A DNA stretch of 9,029 nt. Origin: Gammaproteobacteria bacterium (GTDB taxonomy: Bacteria; Pseudomonadota; Gammaproteobacteria; Pseudomonadales; Azotimanducaceae). The stretch is from positions 1 to 9,029 of the forward strand of contig JAUILW010000076.1 of NCBI GenBank assembly GCA_030432795.1, read 5' to 3'. This document shows, one piece after another, positions 1 to 8,416 of the stretch (the first letter of the stretch is position 1; the number at the start of each line of letters is the position of its first letter). The notes under the pieces were generated by a model that searched no databases, had not been told where the DNA came from, and saw only the letters and a list, made by a program, of their open reading frames with translations. A program made the translations under genes and the position numbers.

Positions 1-93
1 GGCCCCCTGCTGCTGCTCGCGTCCGACGCCTCGCGCTACATGACCGGCACCGTCGTTACCGTGGATGGCGGCCACGTCTGCGCTTCCCTATAA
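1..93 (+). CDS. Short-chain dehydrogenase/reductase, C-terminal end (partial)
   Basis: The first reading frame is open from base 1 and ends at a TAA at 91-93, giving the last 30 residues of a protein whose start lies outside the window. The segment reads LLLLASDASRYMTGTVVTVDGG, close to the C-terminal signature of classical SDR enzymes (an S-D-x-S-x-Y-x-T-G stretch followed by V-x-V-D-G-G), which forms the last strand of the Rossmann fold. SDRs oxidise or reduce alcohols and ketones with NAD(P). The catalytic Tyr-x-x-x-Lys lies upstream, so substrate and cofactor cannot be judged. The gene ends 25 bases before the epoxide hydrolase start and probably shares its operon. The family call is firm even from this fragment; the exact function is unknown. 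Confidence 0.9.
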   Translation, partial: GPLLLLASDASRYMTGTVVTVDGGHVCASL

Positions 94-118
94 CCGCCTA
101 AGTAGAAGCAGGAACACC

Positions 119-1254
119 ATGACCGACATCAAACCCCTCGACATCTCCATCGATCCCGCCGCCATCGACGATCTGCGCGCGCGGCTGGCGCGCACACGCT
201 GGCCGGATGCGGAAACGCCGGACGACTGGAGTCAGGGCATCCCGCTGGCCTACGTGCAGGAGGTGGCGCAGTACTGGCAGTCCAGCTACGACATGAACCG
301 CCTGGCCGAAAGGCTCGGGGCCTATGAGCACTTCACCACGGAGCTCGACGGCGTGGACGTGCACTTCATCCACGTGCGTTCGAGCAACCCCGATGCAAAG
401 CCGCTGGTGCTCACTCACGGCTGGCCTGGTTCAGTGGTGGAATTTCTCAAGGTCATCGGCCCGCTCACGGAGCCCCAGGCGCACGGCGGCGATGCGGCGG
501 ATGCGTTCCATCTGGTGATCCCGTCGCTGGTGGGCTATGGCTGGTCCGGCAAGCCAACCCAGCCGGGTTGGGGCGTTGAAAAGATGGGTCGTGAGTGGGG
601 CAACCTCATGCGTCGCCTGGGCTACGACAAGTTCCTCGCGCAGGGTGGCGACTGGGGGGCCATCGTCACCTCCGCCATCGCCGCACAAGACGCCGACTGC
701 AAAGGCATTCACCTGAACATGGTGGTGGCGCCACCGGTGCCAGAGCTGATGGACAACCTCACGGCGCTCGAGCAGGCGGCCATCGCCGGCTGGCAGCATT
801 ACCAGGATTGGGACTCCGGTTATTCCAAACAGCAGAGTACCCGGCCACAGACCCTGGGCTACGGCCTTGTGGACTCACCCGTAGGGCAGATGGCGTGGAT
901 CCTGGAAAAATTCTGGTCGTGGACAGACTGCGATGGCCATCCGGAAAATGCGCTGAGCCGCGATGAGATGCTCGACAATGTCATGGTCTACTGGCTGAAC
1001 GCCGCCGGCGCGTCATCCGCGCGCCTGTACTGGGAGAGCTTCGGCGGCGCGACGCAAGGCGATGCCATTACCACCCCGATGGGCGGCTCCATCTTTCCGA
1101 AGGAAGTATTCCTCACCTCGCGCCGCTGGGCACAGGCCCGCTACAACAATATCGTGCACTGGAACGAACTCGACAAGGGCGGCCACTTCGCCGCATTCGA
1201 GCAGCCCGAAACGTTCGTGAGCGAGTTGCGCAACTGTTTCCGGCACATCCCCCT

Positions 1255-1258
<4 letters not shown>
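119..1258 (+). CDS. Epoxide hydrolase, microsomal (EHN/alpha-beta hydrolase) type
   Basis: This 379-residue protein should hydrolyse an epoxide to a vicinal diol. Residues 5-115 fit the epoxide hydrolase N-terminal domain (P-L-D-I-S-I, then RLARTRWPD at 22-30) and the rest is an alpha/beta-hydrolase fold. Visible motifs are HGWPGS at 100-105 (oxyanion region), GGDWG at 176-180 with nucleophile Asp178, Tyr304 in ARLYWES (epoxide-polarising tyrosine), Glu329 in FPKEVF (charge-relay acid, as in mammalian microsomal enzymes) and His356 in GGHFAAFEQPE (general base). The active site is therefore complete. An ATG at 65 is in frame but lies inside the preceding SDR gene and adds 18 unlike residues; the ATG at 119 has AGGA just upstream and matches the family N-terminus. 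There is no signal peptide or N-terminal membrane anchor, so it is probably cytosolic. The stop overlaps the next start (GTGA). The natural substrate is unknown; a terpenoid or fatty epoxide is inferred from context. Confidence 0.95.
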
Positions 1259-3185
<1,927 letters not shown>

Positions 3186-3189
<4 letters not shown>

Positions 3190-4100
3190 AAGAGCTGGAC
3201 TGGGCCGACTACATCGTCAACTCGCTGGAGGTGGAGGCGGACTCCCGCGCCATCGCCGGCAGCGAGCCCGTAGACCCTGACGTTCGCATCACGCCGCGCC
3301 TGCGGCGCCACTACTTTCAGAACAATCTCTACCCTTACGAGCACCGTCTGGACGTGCGCCAGTACTTTCACGACAAGCACACCCTGCAGATCGAACTCGT
3401 GAAGCTGCAGAACTGGGTGAAAGATACAGGCGAGCGCATCGTGGTGCTCTTCGAAGGGCGCGACGCGGCCGGTAAAGGCGGCACCATCAAGCGCTTCATG
3501 GAGCATCTGAACCCGCGGGTCGCCCGCGTGGTGGCGCTCAGTAAGCCCTCCGAGCAGGAACAGGGGCAGTGGTACTTCCAACGCTATATCGACCACCTGC
3601 CCACGGCCGGTGAGATCGTGTTCTTCGACCGCTCCTGGTACAACCGCGCCGGTGTGGAGCGCGTGATGGGGTTCTGCTCAAACGCGGAGTACGACGAGTT
3701 CGTCTACCAGGCGCCGTTGTTTGAATCCATGCTCGTACGCAGCGGCCTGCGGATCATCAAGTTCTACCTGTCGGTGAGCCGCGAAGAGCAGCAGCACCGT
3801 TTCGAAGAGCGCGCCACCAACCCGCTGAAGACCTGGAAGCTCTCCCCGATAGACCAGGAAGCGCAAGCCCGGTGGGACGCCTACACAGAGGCCAAGGAAC
3901 TCACCTTCGCCGAGACGGACACAGACTTCGCACCATGGGTCATCGTCAAGTCCGAGGACGTCTTGCGGGCGCGTCTTGCCAGCATGCGCTACCTGCTCAC
4001 GCAGTTCGAATACGCCCAGAAAGACCCTCAGGCGGTCGGTGAGCCGGACCCGCTGATCCTCTGCCCGTTCTCCGTCCTGAAGTCGTTCTCAGACGACTGA
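3186..4100 (+). CDS. ppk2: Polyphosphate kinase 2 (PPK2), class I-like
   Basis: This is a PPK2-family P-loop kinase that transfers phosphate between polyphosphate and nucleoside diphosphates. The Walker A motif is GRDAAGKG at 91-98 with Lys97, and the Walker B/lid region is FFDRSWYNRAG at 146-156. ELVKLQNW before Walker A and NPLKTWKLSPID in the C-terminal third are typical of the single-domain ADP/GDP-using class. The reading frame stays open far upstream (to 2883) inside the synthetase gene, but that extension is shadow sequence. No in-frame ATG occurs before the Walker A region, so the best start is the TTG at 3186, overlapping the synthetase TGA by four bases (TTGA). GAGGAG at 3169-3174 lies 11 bases upstream. 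This gives 304 residues, normal for class I. It may restore ATP used by the AMP-forming ligase it is coupled to, with adenylate kinase handling AMP. The family is certain; the class is judged from remembered motifs. Confidence 0.93.
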
Positions 4101-4152
4101 ACACACGGCGAAAACTGCGAATCGGCACGCAAAAAGCGCAGCCAAAATGCCA

Positions 4153-4180
4153 TTGACAGCCCTTCGCGCTGGCGCATAAT
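4153..4180 (+). promoter_or_regulatory. Sigma70-type promoter ahead of the small charged ORF
   Basis: A perfect -35 hexamer TTGACA (4153-4158) and a -10 CATAAT (4175-4180, five of six consensus bases) are separated by 16 bases. Transcription would start near 4187, giving a leader of about 36 bases before the ATG at 4223. It is the best match to a housekeeping promoter that I see in the window, and it marks a break between the upstream operon and the small gene. Confidence 0.75.
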
Positions 4181-4222
4181 CCGAGTTGCTGCAATGGCGC
4201 AGTGCAGAGTGAGACGCAAGCG

Positions 4223-4528
4223 ATGAATCGTTTGGATGCTTCCTTCAAATTACCTGGGGGGAGGGTTCGAACCAAGCCCCGCAAGCCGCAGAAGCGGCAG
4301 GACGACGGCGCGGAATTCGAAGATTTCGCAGAAGACACCTACGAAGATTCCCCCTTCTACGGCACCGATGTTGACGACTGGGAAGATGGCTACTCCGGTC
4401 GTGGCAGCCGCCGGCGTGATATCGAGGCCTACCACGAGAAACGGCGCCTCGAGCAGGAGCTGGACCCGTGGTGGGAACCCCGTAAGGGTCGTAAGCATCG
4501 CCGCAACCGGCGCCGCGACGCTGCCTGA
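4223..4528 (+). CDS. Small, highly charged protein of unknown function
   Basis: This 101-residue protein has alternating charge blocks: a basic stretch (about 13-26), a strongly acidic stretch (about 28-56, rich in D, E, F and Y), a likely amphipathic basic helix RRRDIEAYHEKRRLEQEL (63-80), a DPWW motif (81-84) and a very basic tail (87-98). It has no cysteine, signal peptide or membrane segment, and the first half is probably disordered. The RR-x-IE-x-x-x-E-x-x-L-x-x-E pattern faintly recalls small proteobacterial proteins of the PA3496 type, but this is a memory-based resemblance, not a firm assignment. A GTG at 4202 is in frame, but the ATG at 4223 is preferred because GAGTGAG lies a little upstream and no ribosome site precedes the GTG. 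It has its own promoter and is followed by a hairpin, so it is probably monocistronic. Coding status is likely but not proven. Confidence 0.75.
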   Translation: MNRLDASFKLPGGRVRTKPRKPQKRQDDGAEFEDFAEDTYEDSPFYGTDVDDWEDGYSGRGSRRRDIEAYHEKRRLEQELDPWWEPRKGRKHRRNRRRDAA

Positions 4529-4557
4529 CACCAGCAGCGCGTTTCCTTTCTCAACGC

Positions 4558-4587
4558 CACCGACGGGGCGGATCCGTTCCGTCGGTG
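4558..4587 (+). terminator. GC-rich hairpin after the small ORF, possible terminator
   Basis: CACCGACGG (4558-4566) is perfectly complementary to CCGTCGGTG (4579-4587). Two G-T pairs and two more GC pairs extend the stem to about 13 bp with a four-base GATC loop. It starts 29 bases after the small gene's stop, where a terminator is expected. No T-run follows, so it does not fit a classic rho-independent terminator; it may be a transcript-end stabiliser or a rho-assisted end. Confidence 0.45.
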
Positions 4588-4652
4588 CATGCGTGATCCG
4601 TTCTCACTAATCCAGCCCCCAATCTCTTCGCAACCGCCGCGAACTGGCACAG

Positions 4653-4682
4653 TTGCGGACCCTCTTTTTAACACGTTATAGT
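4653..4682 (+). promoter_or_regulatory. Probable promoter of the TetR-oxygenase operon
   Basis: A TATAGT -10 (4677-4682, five of six consensus bases) lies 18 bases downstream of a weak -35 TTGCGG (4653-4658, only the TTG conserved). Transcription would start about 4689, roughly 30 bases before the GTG start of the regulator. The -10 lies inside the inverted repeat described separately, so a bound repressor would block polymerase. The weak -35 makes the assignment moderate. Confidence 0.5.
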
Positions 4683-4701
4683 TCCTTTAACGTGTTAAAG
4701 G
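4667..4701. promoter_or_regulatory. Operator: large inverted repeat, likely TetR-family binding site
   Basis: TTTAACACGTTA (4667-4678) and its exact reverse complement TAACGTGTTAAA (4688-4699) form 12-base arms around a 9-base spacer. The right part is also a site by itself: CCTTTAAC-GT-GTTAAAGG (4684-4701), with perfect 8-base arms around two central bases, the usual size of a TetR-family operator. The left part holds a weaker copy, TAAC-AC-GTTA (4669-4678), centred 19 bases upstream. The strong site covers the predicted transcription start and the weak one overlaps the -10. It lies immediately before the TetR gene, so autorepression is the natural reading. That this particular protein binds here is inferred. 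Confidence 0.75.
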
Positions 4702-4719
4702 CGGACAGCGAGAGCAACC

Positions 4720-5400
4720 GTGGATCTCATCAGCGAGCAGCGCGCAGCACGGCGGGCGTTCATCCTCGAGACCGCCCGGCAGATGATCAGCGAGCGTGGC
4801 TACGAAGCCGTCACGGTGCGCGACCTGGCACAACGGTGCCGAGTGAGCGTGCCTACGCTGTACAACCAGTTCGGCGGTAAGGATCAGCTGCTGGCCACTG
4901 CCATTGAGGCCTACTTCCATCTCGGCCACGGTGGCATCGACAAGCTGACCCCCGGCTCAGATCGCCTGCTCGCTCTGATCGACCAGTGCGCAGAGCAGCT
5001 GCTGGCGGCACCCGAGTACCACCGACGGCTGCTGGAAGCGTTCTCGTCCATGCCCTCCACCGAGGCCGTCAAAGTCAACGTTGCCGCTGCGCTCATCGAG
5101 CAGATCGTTGTGCAGCTCGACGAGATGCAGCGTGGCCGCCAGCTGGCCGCCTGGGTACAGACCCATGCGCTGGCCGTACAGCTCACATCCACCTGCATCG
5201 GCACCGCCATCCAATGGAGCGCCGGATACATCTCCGACGAACGGCTGCTCGATGGCATGCGCTACACCATGGGGCTGGTCCTCCTGGGCGTGGCCCGCGG
5301 GCAAACCAGCGGCCGCATCGAGCAACTCGTGCGCGCCGCTCAGAACCACATTGACTCAGAAACTGAAAACGACAACGAACGACACACCGGAGGATCCTGA
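4720..5400 (+). CDS. TetR-family transcriptional regulator
   Basis: This 226-residue protein begins with a TetR-type DNA-binding domain (about residues 8-60): an ILETARQMISERGYEAVTVRDLA segment (15-37) leading to the recognition helix VSVPTLYNQFGGKDQLL (42-58), the most conserved part of the family. The remaining 160 or so residues are a helical ligand-binding and dimerisation domain with no recognisable ligand signature. The start is a GTG at 4720 with GAGAG at 4710-4714; no ATG lies nearby in frame. It is the first gene of the operon, one base before the oxygenase gene, so repressor and enzymes are co-transcribed. With the palindromic operator just upstream, it probably represses its own operon until the substrate or a product binds. 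The family is certain; the inducer is unknown and could be an apocarotenoid-like or aromatic compound. Confidence 0.95.
   Translation: MDLISEQRAARRAFILETARQMISERGYEAVTVRDLAQRCRVSVPTLYNQFGGKDQLLATAIEAYFHLGHGGIDKLTPGSDRLLALIDQCAEQLLAAPEYHRRLLEAFSSMPSTEAVKVNVAAALIEQIVVQLDEMQRGRQLAAWVQTHALAVQLTSTCIGTAIQWSAGYISDERLLDGMRYTMGLVLLGVARGQTSGRIEQLVRAAQNHIDSETENDNERHTGGS
5389..5393 (+). promoter_or_regulatory. Strong Shine-Dalgarno site for the oxygenase gene
   Basis: GGAGG lies eight bases before the ATG at 5402, inside the last codons of the TetR gene. It fixes the oxygenase start and suggests high translation. An open frame extends further upstream, but it runs through the TetR gene in another frame and does not resemble the family. 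Confidence 0.8.
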
Positions 5401-5401
5401 C

Positions 5402-6811
5402 ATGGCCCAACCCTACCCCAACCACCCGAACCTCACCGGCGGCTTCGCGCCGCAACGTGCCGAGTGCGACGTGGACGACCTGATCATAGAGGGTGAAGTG
5501 CCCCGCGAGCTCAACGGCGTGTTTCTGCGCAACGGTCCCAACCCGCAGTTTGCTCCACGCGGCGACTATCATCTCTTTGCCGGCGACGGCATGGTGCACG
5601 GCTTCTACATCCAGGACGGACGCGTGCGTTACCGCAACCGCTATGTGCGCACCGTGAAGTTCAACAAAGAGCGGGAAGCACACCGGGCGCTGTTCAGCGC
5701 CATGAACCCCATGGACAACGACCCGAGCGTTGCCGGCATGCACACCGACGGGCTCGCCAACACCAACGTGTTGTGGCACGGCAACCGCCTGCTGGCGCTG
5801 GAGGAAGCACACGCGCCCTTCGAGCTGGATCTACGCACCCTGGACTCCATCGGTCCGCACACCTGGGGCGGTCAGCTCAAGGGGCCGATGACGGCGCACC
5901 CCAAGATCGATCCGGAAACCGGCGAGATGCTGTTCTTCGGCTACAACGCAGACGGTCTAATCTCCGAGAAGGTGTCGTTCCACGTGGTGGACCGCAACGG
6001 CAACCTGACACGCTCGGAAACGTTTGATGCACCGTATGCGTCCATGGTGCACGACTTCATGGTGACGAAAGAGCACGTGCTGTTCCCCATCATGCCGCTT
6101 ACCGGCTCCATGGAACGCGCCATGAGCGGCGCGCCGCCCTACGCCTGGGAGCCTGACAAGGGCGTGTACATCGGCATCATGCCGCGCAACGGCACGGTGG
6201 CGGATCTGCGCTGGTTTGAGGGCGATCCGTCCTTCATGTTCCACCCCATGAACGCACACACCAACGGCAACATCGTCACCGCCGAGGTGTGCGAGTTCGA
6301 AGAGGCTCCGCTGTTCCCCACACCGGACGGCAAGCCGGGCGATCCGGCCAAGGCCATTCCGCGCCTCACACGCTGGACATTCGACATGGCGGGCAACACG
6401 TCCACCTACAAGAGCGAACGACTGCACGACATCTCCTGCGAGTTCCCGCGCCTGGACGAACGTCGCACGGGGCTGGACTACCGCTACGGTTACATGGCCT
6501 GTGATACCAACCCGGAATGGAAGGTGGGCGGCTTCGACAGCATCGGCAGATTCGATCACCACACGGGCAACCTGGAGCTGTACCCGGTGGGCGAAGGTTG
6601 CGCCACCAACGAGCCGATCTTCGTGCCGAAAAGCGACAGCAGCGCCGAAGGTGAGGGCTTTCTGCTCGCCAATATCTACGACGCCAACCGCGATGGCACG
6701 CACCTGGTGATACTGGATGCGCAAAACGTCTCTGCCGGGCCGCTGGCCAAGGCCTATCTCGAGCACCGCGTGCCGTTCGGCTTTCACGGCAACTGGGCGC
6801 CGCTCGCGTGA
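5402..6811 (+). CDS. Carotenoid-cleavage-type oxygenase (RPE65 / lignostilbene dioxygenase superfamily)
   Basis: This 469-residue non-heme iron(II) enzyme belongs to the family that splits olefinic C=C bonds of carotenoids, apocarotenoids or stilbenes into two carbonyl products using O2. It starts like the family (L-N-G-V-F-L-R-N-G-P-N-P at 37-48, then FAGDGMVHG at 59-67). The four iron-binding histidines are present: His166 (TAHPK), His217 (MVHDF), His281 (MFHPMNAHTNG) and His462 (FGFHGNWAP). Second-shell acids fit as Glu135 (region LALEEAH), Glu347 (CEFPR) and Glu404 (NEPIFVP). There is no signal peptide. Bacterial lignostilbene dioxygenases have a catalytic Lys in L-A-L-K-E and a Tyr in an -x-Y-R-N-P- segment; here the matching places read LALEE (Glu134) and SAMNP (Met101), so a phenolic stilbene is a less likely substrate. 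Its stop overlaps the next start (GTGA). The family is certain; the substrate is unknown. Confidence 0.95.
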   Translation: MAQPYPNHPNLTGGFAPQRAECDVDDLIIEGEVPRELNGVFLRNGPNPQFAPRGDYHLFAGDGMVHGFYIQDGRVRYRNRYVRTVKFNKEREAHRALFSAMNPMDNDPSVAGMHTDGLANTNVLWHGNRLLALEEAHAPFELDLRTLDSIGPHTWGGQLKGPMTAHPKIDPETGEMLFFGYNADGLISEKVSFHVVDRNGNLTRSETFDAPYASMVHDFMVTKEHVLFPIMPLTGSMERAMSGAPPYAWEPDKGVYIGIMPRNGTVADLRWFEGDPSFMFHPMNAHTNGNIVTAEVCEFEEAPLFPTPDGKPGDPAKAIPRLTRWTFDMAGNTSTYKSERLHDISCEFPRLDERRTGLDYRYGYMACDTNPEWKVGGFDSIGRFDHHTGNLELYPVGEGCATNEPIFVPKSDSSAEGEGFLLANIYDANRDGTHLVILDAQNVSAGPLAKAYLEHRVPFGFHGNWAPLA

Positions 6812-7671
6812 AGATCGGCGCCGTTGCTTCGTTCATGACACCGTTGGCAACGGGCGAGGCCATGCTCGGCGTCGCCCGCGCCATGGACGAAGCCGGCCTC
6901 GACTCGCTGTGGCTCGGCGAGCACGTGATGCTGTTCGATGAGATGGAATTCGGCTACCCCGGCTCGCCGGATGGCAAGCTGCCGATTCCCGACGGCTTCG
7001 GCATACCCGATCAGGGTACGGTGATCGCCTGGATGGCTTCCGCAACGAAGACGCTGCGCTTCGGCACCAGCATCTCGCTCATCTCCCAGCGCAACCCTAT
7101 CTACACCGCCAAGGAGTTCGCCACGCTCGACTGGCTGACCGGTGGGCGCATCGATCTCGGCGTCGGTGTGGGCTGGTGCAAAGAGGAAGTCGAGGCCAGC
7201 GGTTACACCTGGAACGACCGCGGCGCCCGCACCGACGAGGCGCTGGAGCTGATGACTCGGCTCTGGAGCGAGCCGGTGGTGCACTTCGACGGTGCCCACT
7301 TCCAGGTGCGCGGCGCAAAGATGCATCCGCAACCCAGCCAGCAGCCGCATGTTCCATTCATCATCGGCGGTTACAGCGATGCAGCCCTCCGCCGTACGGC
7401 GAAGTACGGCAATGGCTGGCTGGGCTTCGGTTTGAACCCGGAGATGACCGCACCGATGCTGGCGCGGCTGGATGCGAAGCTGGCCGAAGCCGGCCGCAGC
7501 CGCAAAGACATCGAGATCGTCATGATGCCCATGGCGGATGATGAGAAAAGCTGCGAGCGGTTCGCCGAGCTGGGTGTGGACCGGCTGGTGCCCATGATCG
7601 GCACCGAGCAGGTCGCCGCTCCAGACGAGCGTATTCGCCAATTAGAGAGGCTTGCCGCCCGCTTCGCCTGA
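6808..7671 (+). CDS. LLM-class (luciferase-like) flavin- or F420-dependent oxidoreductase
   Basis: This 287-residue single-domain enzyme has the bacterial luciferase TIM-barrel fold. Signatures are AMDEAGLDSLWLGEHV (25-40), TLRFGTSISLISQRNP (82-97), the strongly conserved LTGGRIDLGVGVGWCKEE (110-127), a substrate or cofactor-loop RGARTDEALELM (138-149), and VPFIIGGYSDAALRR (182-196). It resembles the group often labelled F420-dependent (Rv2161c-like), but in proteobacteria such proteins commonly use FMNH2, and the sequence alone does not decide. Possible reactions include Baeyer-Villiger-type or hydroxylating monooxygenation, or hydride transfer. The GTG start sits in a GTGA overlap with the oxygenase stop and has no good ribosome site of its own, so it is probably translationally coupled. 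Next to the oxygenase, it could oxidise a carbonyl cleavage product; this is inference. The fold assignment is strong. Confidence 0.93.
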   Translation: MKIGAVASFMTPLATGEAMLGVARAMDEAGLDSLWLGEHVMLFDEMEFGYPGSPDGKLPIPDGFGIPDQGTVIAWMASATKTLRFGTSISLISQRNPIYTAKEFATLDWLTGGRIDLGVGVGWCKEEVEASGYTWNDRGARTDEALELMTRLWSEPVVHFDGAHFQVRGAKMHPQPSQQPHVPFIIGGYSDAALRRTAKYGNGWLGFGLNPEMTAPMLARLDAKLAEAGRSRKDIEIVMMPMADDEKSCERFAELGVDRLVPMIGTEQVAAPDERIRQLERLAARFA

Positions 7672-7682
7672 AGGAGACGAAC

Positions 7683-8411
7683 ATGCACACCACCCACGTC
7701 AATGTACCAACTGCAGACGGGACGATGGAATGCTATCTCGCCGCACCGGCGCAGACCGGCACCTGGCCCGCCGTCATTCTGTACATGGACGTGCCGGGTA
7801 TCCGTCCGGAGTTGGAGCGCTTTGCCGAACGCATTGCCGGTGAAGGCTATGTTTGCCTGCTGCCCGACCTCTACTACCGCGAGGGCCGCGTGCGCTTCGA
7901 TTTACGCAAAGGCGAAGCGGAGCTCAAGCGCATGTTTGCGGTGGGCGGTGCGCTGACCGTGGCGATGATCATGCGCGATACGCAGAGCATGCTCGACTGG
8001 CTGAGCGCTTCACCGCTCGCCACCGAGCGCACCGGTGTCATCGGTTACTGCATGAGCGGCCAGTTCGTGGTGGCCGCCGCGGGCGCATTCCCGCAACGCA
8101 TTCAGGCCAGTGCGTCGCTCTACGGCACCCGCATCGTCACCGAGGCCGAGGATTCTCCCCACAAGCTCGTCACGCAGGCGCAGGGTGAGCTGTACCTGGG
8201 CTTTGCTTCGCACGATCCGTACGTGGAGGACTTTGTCGTACCAACGCTGGACGAAACCCTCAACGCACACGGCATCCGCCACATCCTGGAAACACACGCC
8301 AAAACAGAACACGGTTTCTGCTTCCCGGAACGTCCCGGCTACAACGAAGCAGCCGCCGAACGGGTGTGGCAAACTGTGTTCGACCTTTACAAACGCAACC
8401 TGCACGGATAA
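7683..8411 (+). CDS. Dienelactone hydrolase family protein
   Basis: This 242-residue alpha/beta hydrolase fits the dienelactone hydrolase family. The nucleophile is Cys123 in GYCMSGQ (121-127), with Asp178 in ASHDPYV and His210 in TEHGFCF completing the Cys-Asp-His triad, followed by the usual R-P-x-Y-N-x-A-A-A-E-R-x-W (217-229). Where the well-studied enzyme has Glu36, this one has Asp36 in MDVPGIRPE, as in a large subfamily of uncharacterised relatives. It would hydrolyse a lactone or ester, possibly one made by the LLM enzyme before it; that link is inferred. AAGGAG at 7671-7676 lies six bases before the ATG and fixes the start, 11 bases after the previous stop. There is no signal peptide, so it is cytosolic. 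The family is confident; the substrate is unknown and need not be a dienelactone. Confidence 0.93.
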   Translation: MHTTHVNVPTADGTMECYLAAPAQTGTWPAVILYMDVPGIRPELERFAERIAGEGYVCLLPDLYYREGRVRFDLRKGEAELKRMFAVGGALTVAMIMRDTQSMLDWLSASPLATERTGVIGYCMSGQFVVAAAGAFPQRIQASASLYGTRIVTEAEDSPHKLVTQAQGELYLGFASHDPYVEDFVVPTLDETLNAHGIRHILETHAKTEHGFCFPERPGYNEAAAERVWQTVFDLYKRNLHG

Positions 8412-8416
8412 CCCAC

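Noticed and set aside
65..118. Earlier ATG for the epoxide hydrolase
   Set aside because: It lies inside the SDR coding end and adds residues absent from the family; the ATG at 119 has its own ribosome site.
4116..4141. Weak CTGCG...CGCAG pairing after PPK2 as a terminator
   Set aside because: The stem is only five base pairs with a long loop and no T-run; not enough to call.
4264..4273. GGTTCGAACC, which looks like the T-arm box of a tRNA
   Set aside because: It lies inside the small ORF and no acceptor, D-arm or anticodon stem can be built around it; it is a chance palindrome.
5081..5401. Upstream extension of the oxygenase frame through the TetR gene
   Set aside because: The extra residues are Ser/Pro/Ala-rich shadow sequence; a strong GGAGG places the start at 5402.
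5957..6787. Long minus-strand open frame opposite the oxygenase gene
   Set aside because: Antisense shadow with no recognisable motif; the + strand gene has a complete catalytic site.
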